The notes under the pieces are model-generated. The model searched no databases, was not told the origin of the DNA, and saw only the letters and a list, made by a program, of their open reading frames with translations. From assembly GCA_021805725.1 (NCBI GenBank), contig JAJZEH010000039.1, forward strand, positions 417 through 19,004: a stretch of DNA of 18,588 nt, in the 5' to 3' direction. Shown here piece by piece: positions 17,828 to 18,588 of this stretch. This DNA comes from Pseudomonadota bacterium. Lineage in GTDB: Bacteria > Pseudomonadota > Gammaproteobacteria > Burkholderiales > Ferrovaceae. The first letter of the stretch is position 1, and each line of letters begins with the position of its first letter. The translations under genes and the position numbers were made by a program.

Positions 17828-17869
17828 CCAGAATTGCATCACTAATGGGTTCAGTCTAAACAATTCTGG
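17828..17869. repeat. 9-bp inverted repeat upstream of clpS
   Basis: CCAGAATTG (17828-17836) and CAATTCTGG (17861-17869) are perfect reverse complements, 24 bp apart. They lie 43-84 bp upstream of clpS and about 70 bp before the cold-shock promoter. Each arm contains AATT at its centre, suggesting either a spaced operator or a stem in the clpS leader; the sequence cannot tell which. Confidence 0.6.
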
Positions 17870-17939
17870 GTTTTTCGCAAGGGTTGTGGCGACCTTTGCA
17901 AGCTTTCCCCCCGGAGAATCTCAAATTGGGGTTAACTAC

Positions 17940-17969
17940 TTGACTTACACGGTAAAAGTCGCGTAAAAG
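17940..17969 (+). promoter_or_regulatory. Candidate sigma-70 promoter of the cold-shock gene
   Basis: TTGACT at 17940-17945 (five of six), an 18-bp spacer, and TAAAAG at 17964-17969 (four of six) precede the cold-shock gene. The predicted start near 17977 gives a leader of about 107 nt. The intergenic region 17786-18083 holds this promoter, the inverted repeat and the leader; no additional gene is evident in it. Confidence 0.55.
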
Positions 17970-17976
17970 ATTGTCT

Positions 17977-18083
17977 GGCGTTTGGTTCAAGATGTCTGCA
18001 TCACCGGTTTGTCCGTTTGCTGGCCTTGAAACTCAAACCGTTCCGGGTTTACAGGCCCATTTTTATCGATAGGAAAGCAAACA
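17977..18083 (+). promoter_or_regulatory. Cold-shock gene leader with two competing stems
   Basis: Two pairings share the strand CAAAC (18034-18038). Stem A joins GTTTG plus TTCAAG (17980-17991, one unpaired G between) to CTTGAA plus CAAAC (18025-18038, with ACT unpaired). Stem B joins CGGTTTG (18005-18011) to CAAACCG (18034-18040), seven perfect pairs. They cannot form together. Long structured leaders act as temperature sensors in the E. coli cspA mRNA, which makes this a reasonable candidate for similar control. AGGA at 18071-18074 is the ribosome-binding site. Confidence 0.45.
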
Positions 18084-18287
18084 ATGGCAACAGGTACAGT
18101 GAAGTGGTTCAATGATTCCAAGGGTTATGGCTTCATTACCCCCGATGATGGCAGCGAAGACCTTTTCGCACATTTCTCGGCAATCCAGATGGGCGGCTTC
18201 AAGACCCTGAAGGAAGGCCAGAAGGTCTCCTTCGAGGTCACACAAGGCCCCAAAGGCAAGCAAGCCTCCAACATACAGGCTGCGTAA
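18084..18287 (+). CDS. CspA-family cold-shock protein
   Basis: This 67-residue cold-shock-domain protein binds single-stranded RNA and DNA and melts secondary structure in mRNA. The two RNA-binding motifs are RNP1 KGYGFIT at 13-19 and RNP2 LFAHF at 27-31 (usually VFVHF), with W8, F9 and the conserved aromatic residues in place. The length is that of CspA/CspE rather than CspD (74 residues in E. coli), although its position divergent from clpS-clpA and next to icd matches the cspD locus of gammaproteobacteria. ATG 18084 has AGGA 9 nt upstream. Two tandem hairpins follow the stop. Whether it responds to cold or to stationary phase cannot be decided here. Confidence 0.95.
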   Translation: MATGTVKWFNDSKGYGFITPDDGSEDLFAHFSAIQMGGFKTLKEGQKVSFEVTQGPKGKQASNIQAA

Positions 18288-18301
18288 TTCCCACCTTCCC
18301 T

Positions 18302-18318
18302 GCCCAACACCGTTGGGC
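18302..18318. repeat. Perfect 7-bp hairpin after the cold-shock gene
   Basis: GCCCAAC (18302-18308) and GTTGGGC (18312-18318) form a perfect stem with an ACC loop, 14 nt after the cold-shock stop codon. No T-tract follows. It sits 8 bp before the strong terminator at 18327 and probably stabilises the transcript end. Confidence 0.7.
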
Positions 18319-18326
18319 GTGACGGC

Positions 18327-18360
18327 AAAAAAACCCCCTGCCACGGCAGGGGGTTTTTTT
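18327..18360. terminator. Bidirectional intrinsic terminator between the cold-shock gene and icd
   Basis: Seven A, then CCCCCTGC, a 4-nt loop CACG, GCAGGGGG, and seven T. The stem is G+C-rich and the outer A and T runs complement each other, so it works in both directions: for the plus-strand cold-shock gene and for icd on the minus strand, whose stop codon lies 18 bp away. Confidence 0.95.
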
Positions 18361-18378
18361 ATGCACGACCCGACTGTG

Positions 18379-18588
18379 TCAAAGATGCTTGATGAGCTCC
18401 TGGCCAAAGCCTGAACAAGATACCTGCGTGGCCCCTGGCATCAACCGAGCAAAATCATAAGTAACTGTTTTTGCTGCAATTGCTTTCTTCATGGCGTCGA
18501 TAATGCAATCTGCAGCCTCAAACCAGCCCATGTGGCGCAGCATCATCTCGGCAGAGAGGATCATCGACCCTGGATTGACATAATCCTT
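18379..18588 (-). CDS. icd: Isocitrate dehydrogenase [NADP], C-terminal part (5' end outside window)
   Basis: The frame is open from the right edge of the window and ends at 18379, giving the last 69 residues. The C-terminus matches the E. coli-type NADP-dependent enzyme: [19 protein letters not shown], then [12 protein letters not shown] and a final segment ending FGQELIKHL. The enzyme oxidises isocitrate to 2-oxoglutarate in the TCA cycle. The visible ATG at 18564 is internal, since the eight codons before it continue the family sequence. Active-site residues lie outside the window, so cofactor preference is inferred from family likeness only. Confidence 0.9.
   Translation of the reverse strand, partial: KDYVNPGSMILSAEMMLRHMGWFEAADCIIDAMKKAIAAKTVTYDFARLMPGATQVSCSGFGQELIKHL

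Noticed and set aside
18063..18407. Minus-strand open frame of 114 codons covering the cold-shock gene and terminator
   Set aside because: It runs through a strong terminator hairpin and is antisense to a canonical cold-shock domain.
1..18588. Search for mobile elements, CRISPR arrays, toxin-antitoxin pairs, defence genes, tRNA or rRNA
   Set aside because: None seen: no transposase, integrase, spaced direct repeats, cloverleaf-like segments or unknown gene clusters. Every sizeable coding region falls in a known family.

Overview
This window reads as a stretch of core chromosome from a proteobacterium, most likely a betaproteobacterium. The evidence is two neighbourhoods with proteobacterial gene order (rimP-nusA-infB-rbfA-truB, and icd / cold-shock gene / clpS-clpA) together with the protein sequences themselves. 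Genes are tightly packed and base composition looks even. I see no insertion sequence, phage gene, CRISPR array, tRNA or rRNA. Genus cannot be fixed from the sequence alone.

Layout. Plus strand, 1-1247: the C-terminal end of the RNA helicase HrpA, then a secreted FKBP-type prolyl isomerase with its own apparent promoter. Minus strand, 1230-12756: an almost unbroken run that, in transcription order, is rimP, nusA, infB, rbfA, truB, an Atm1-type ABC exporter, a D-Ala-D-Ala endopeptidase (pbpG-like), lutA, lutB and lutC. The first five genes serve ribosome maturation, transcription elongation/termination, translation initiation and tRNA pseudouridylation. The last three encode the iron-sulfur lactate-oxidation complex. 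Upstream of rimP lie a good sigma-70-type promoter and a leader containing a terminator-like hairpin. Further upstream is an M17 leucyl-aminopeptidase-family gene on the minus strand, divergent from thyA on the plus strand. Next come clpS-clpA (minus; AAA+ unfoldase with its N-degron adaptor), a cold-shock protein gene (plus) with a leader of about 107 nt, and the C-terminal end of icd (minus), which shares a strong bidirectional terminator with the cold-shock gene.

No undescribed multi-gene system is evident. The interest lies in regulatory structure: an attenuator-like hairpin in the rimP leader; two mutually exclusive stems in the cold-shock leader; a perfect 11-bp hairpin where the FKBP and lutC genes run into each other; a possibly leaderless thyA transcript; and an inverted repeat upstream of clpS. 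These were found by reading the sequence; no folding or database search was run.
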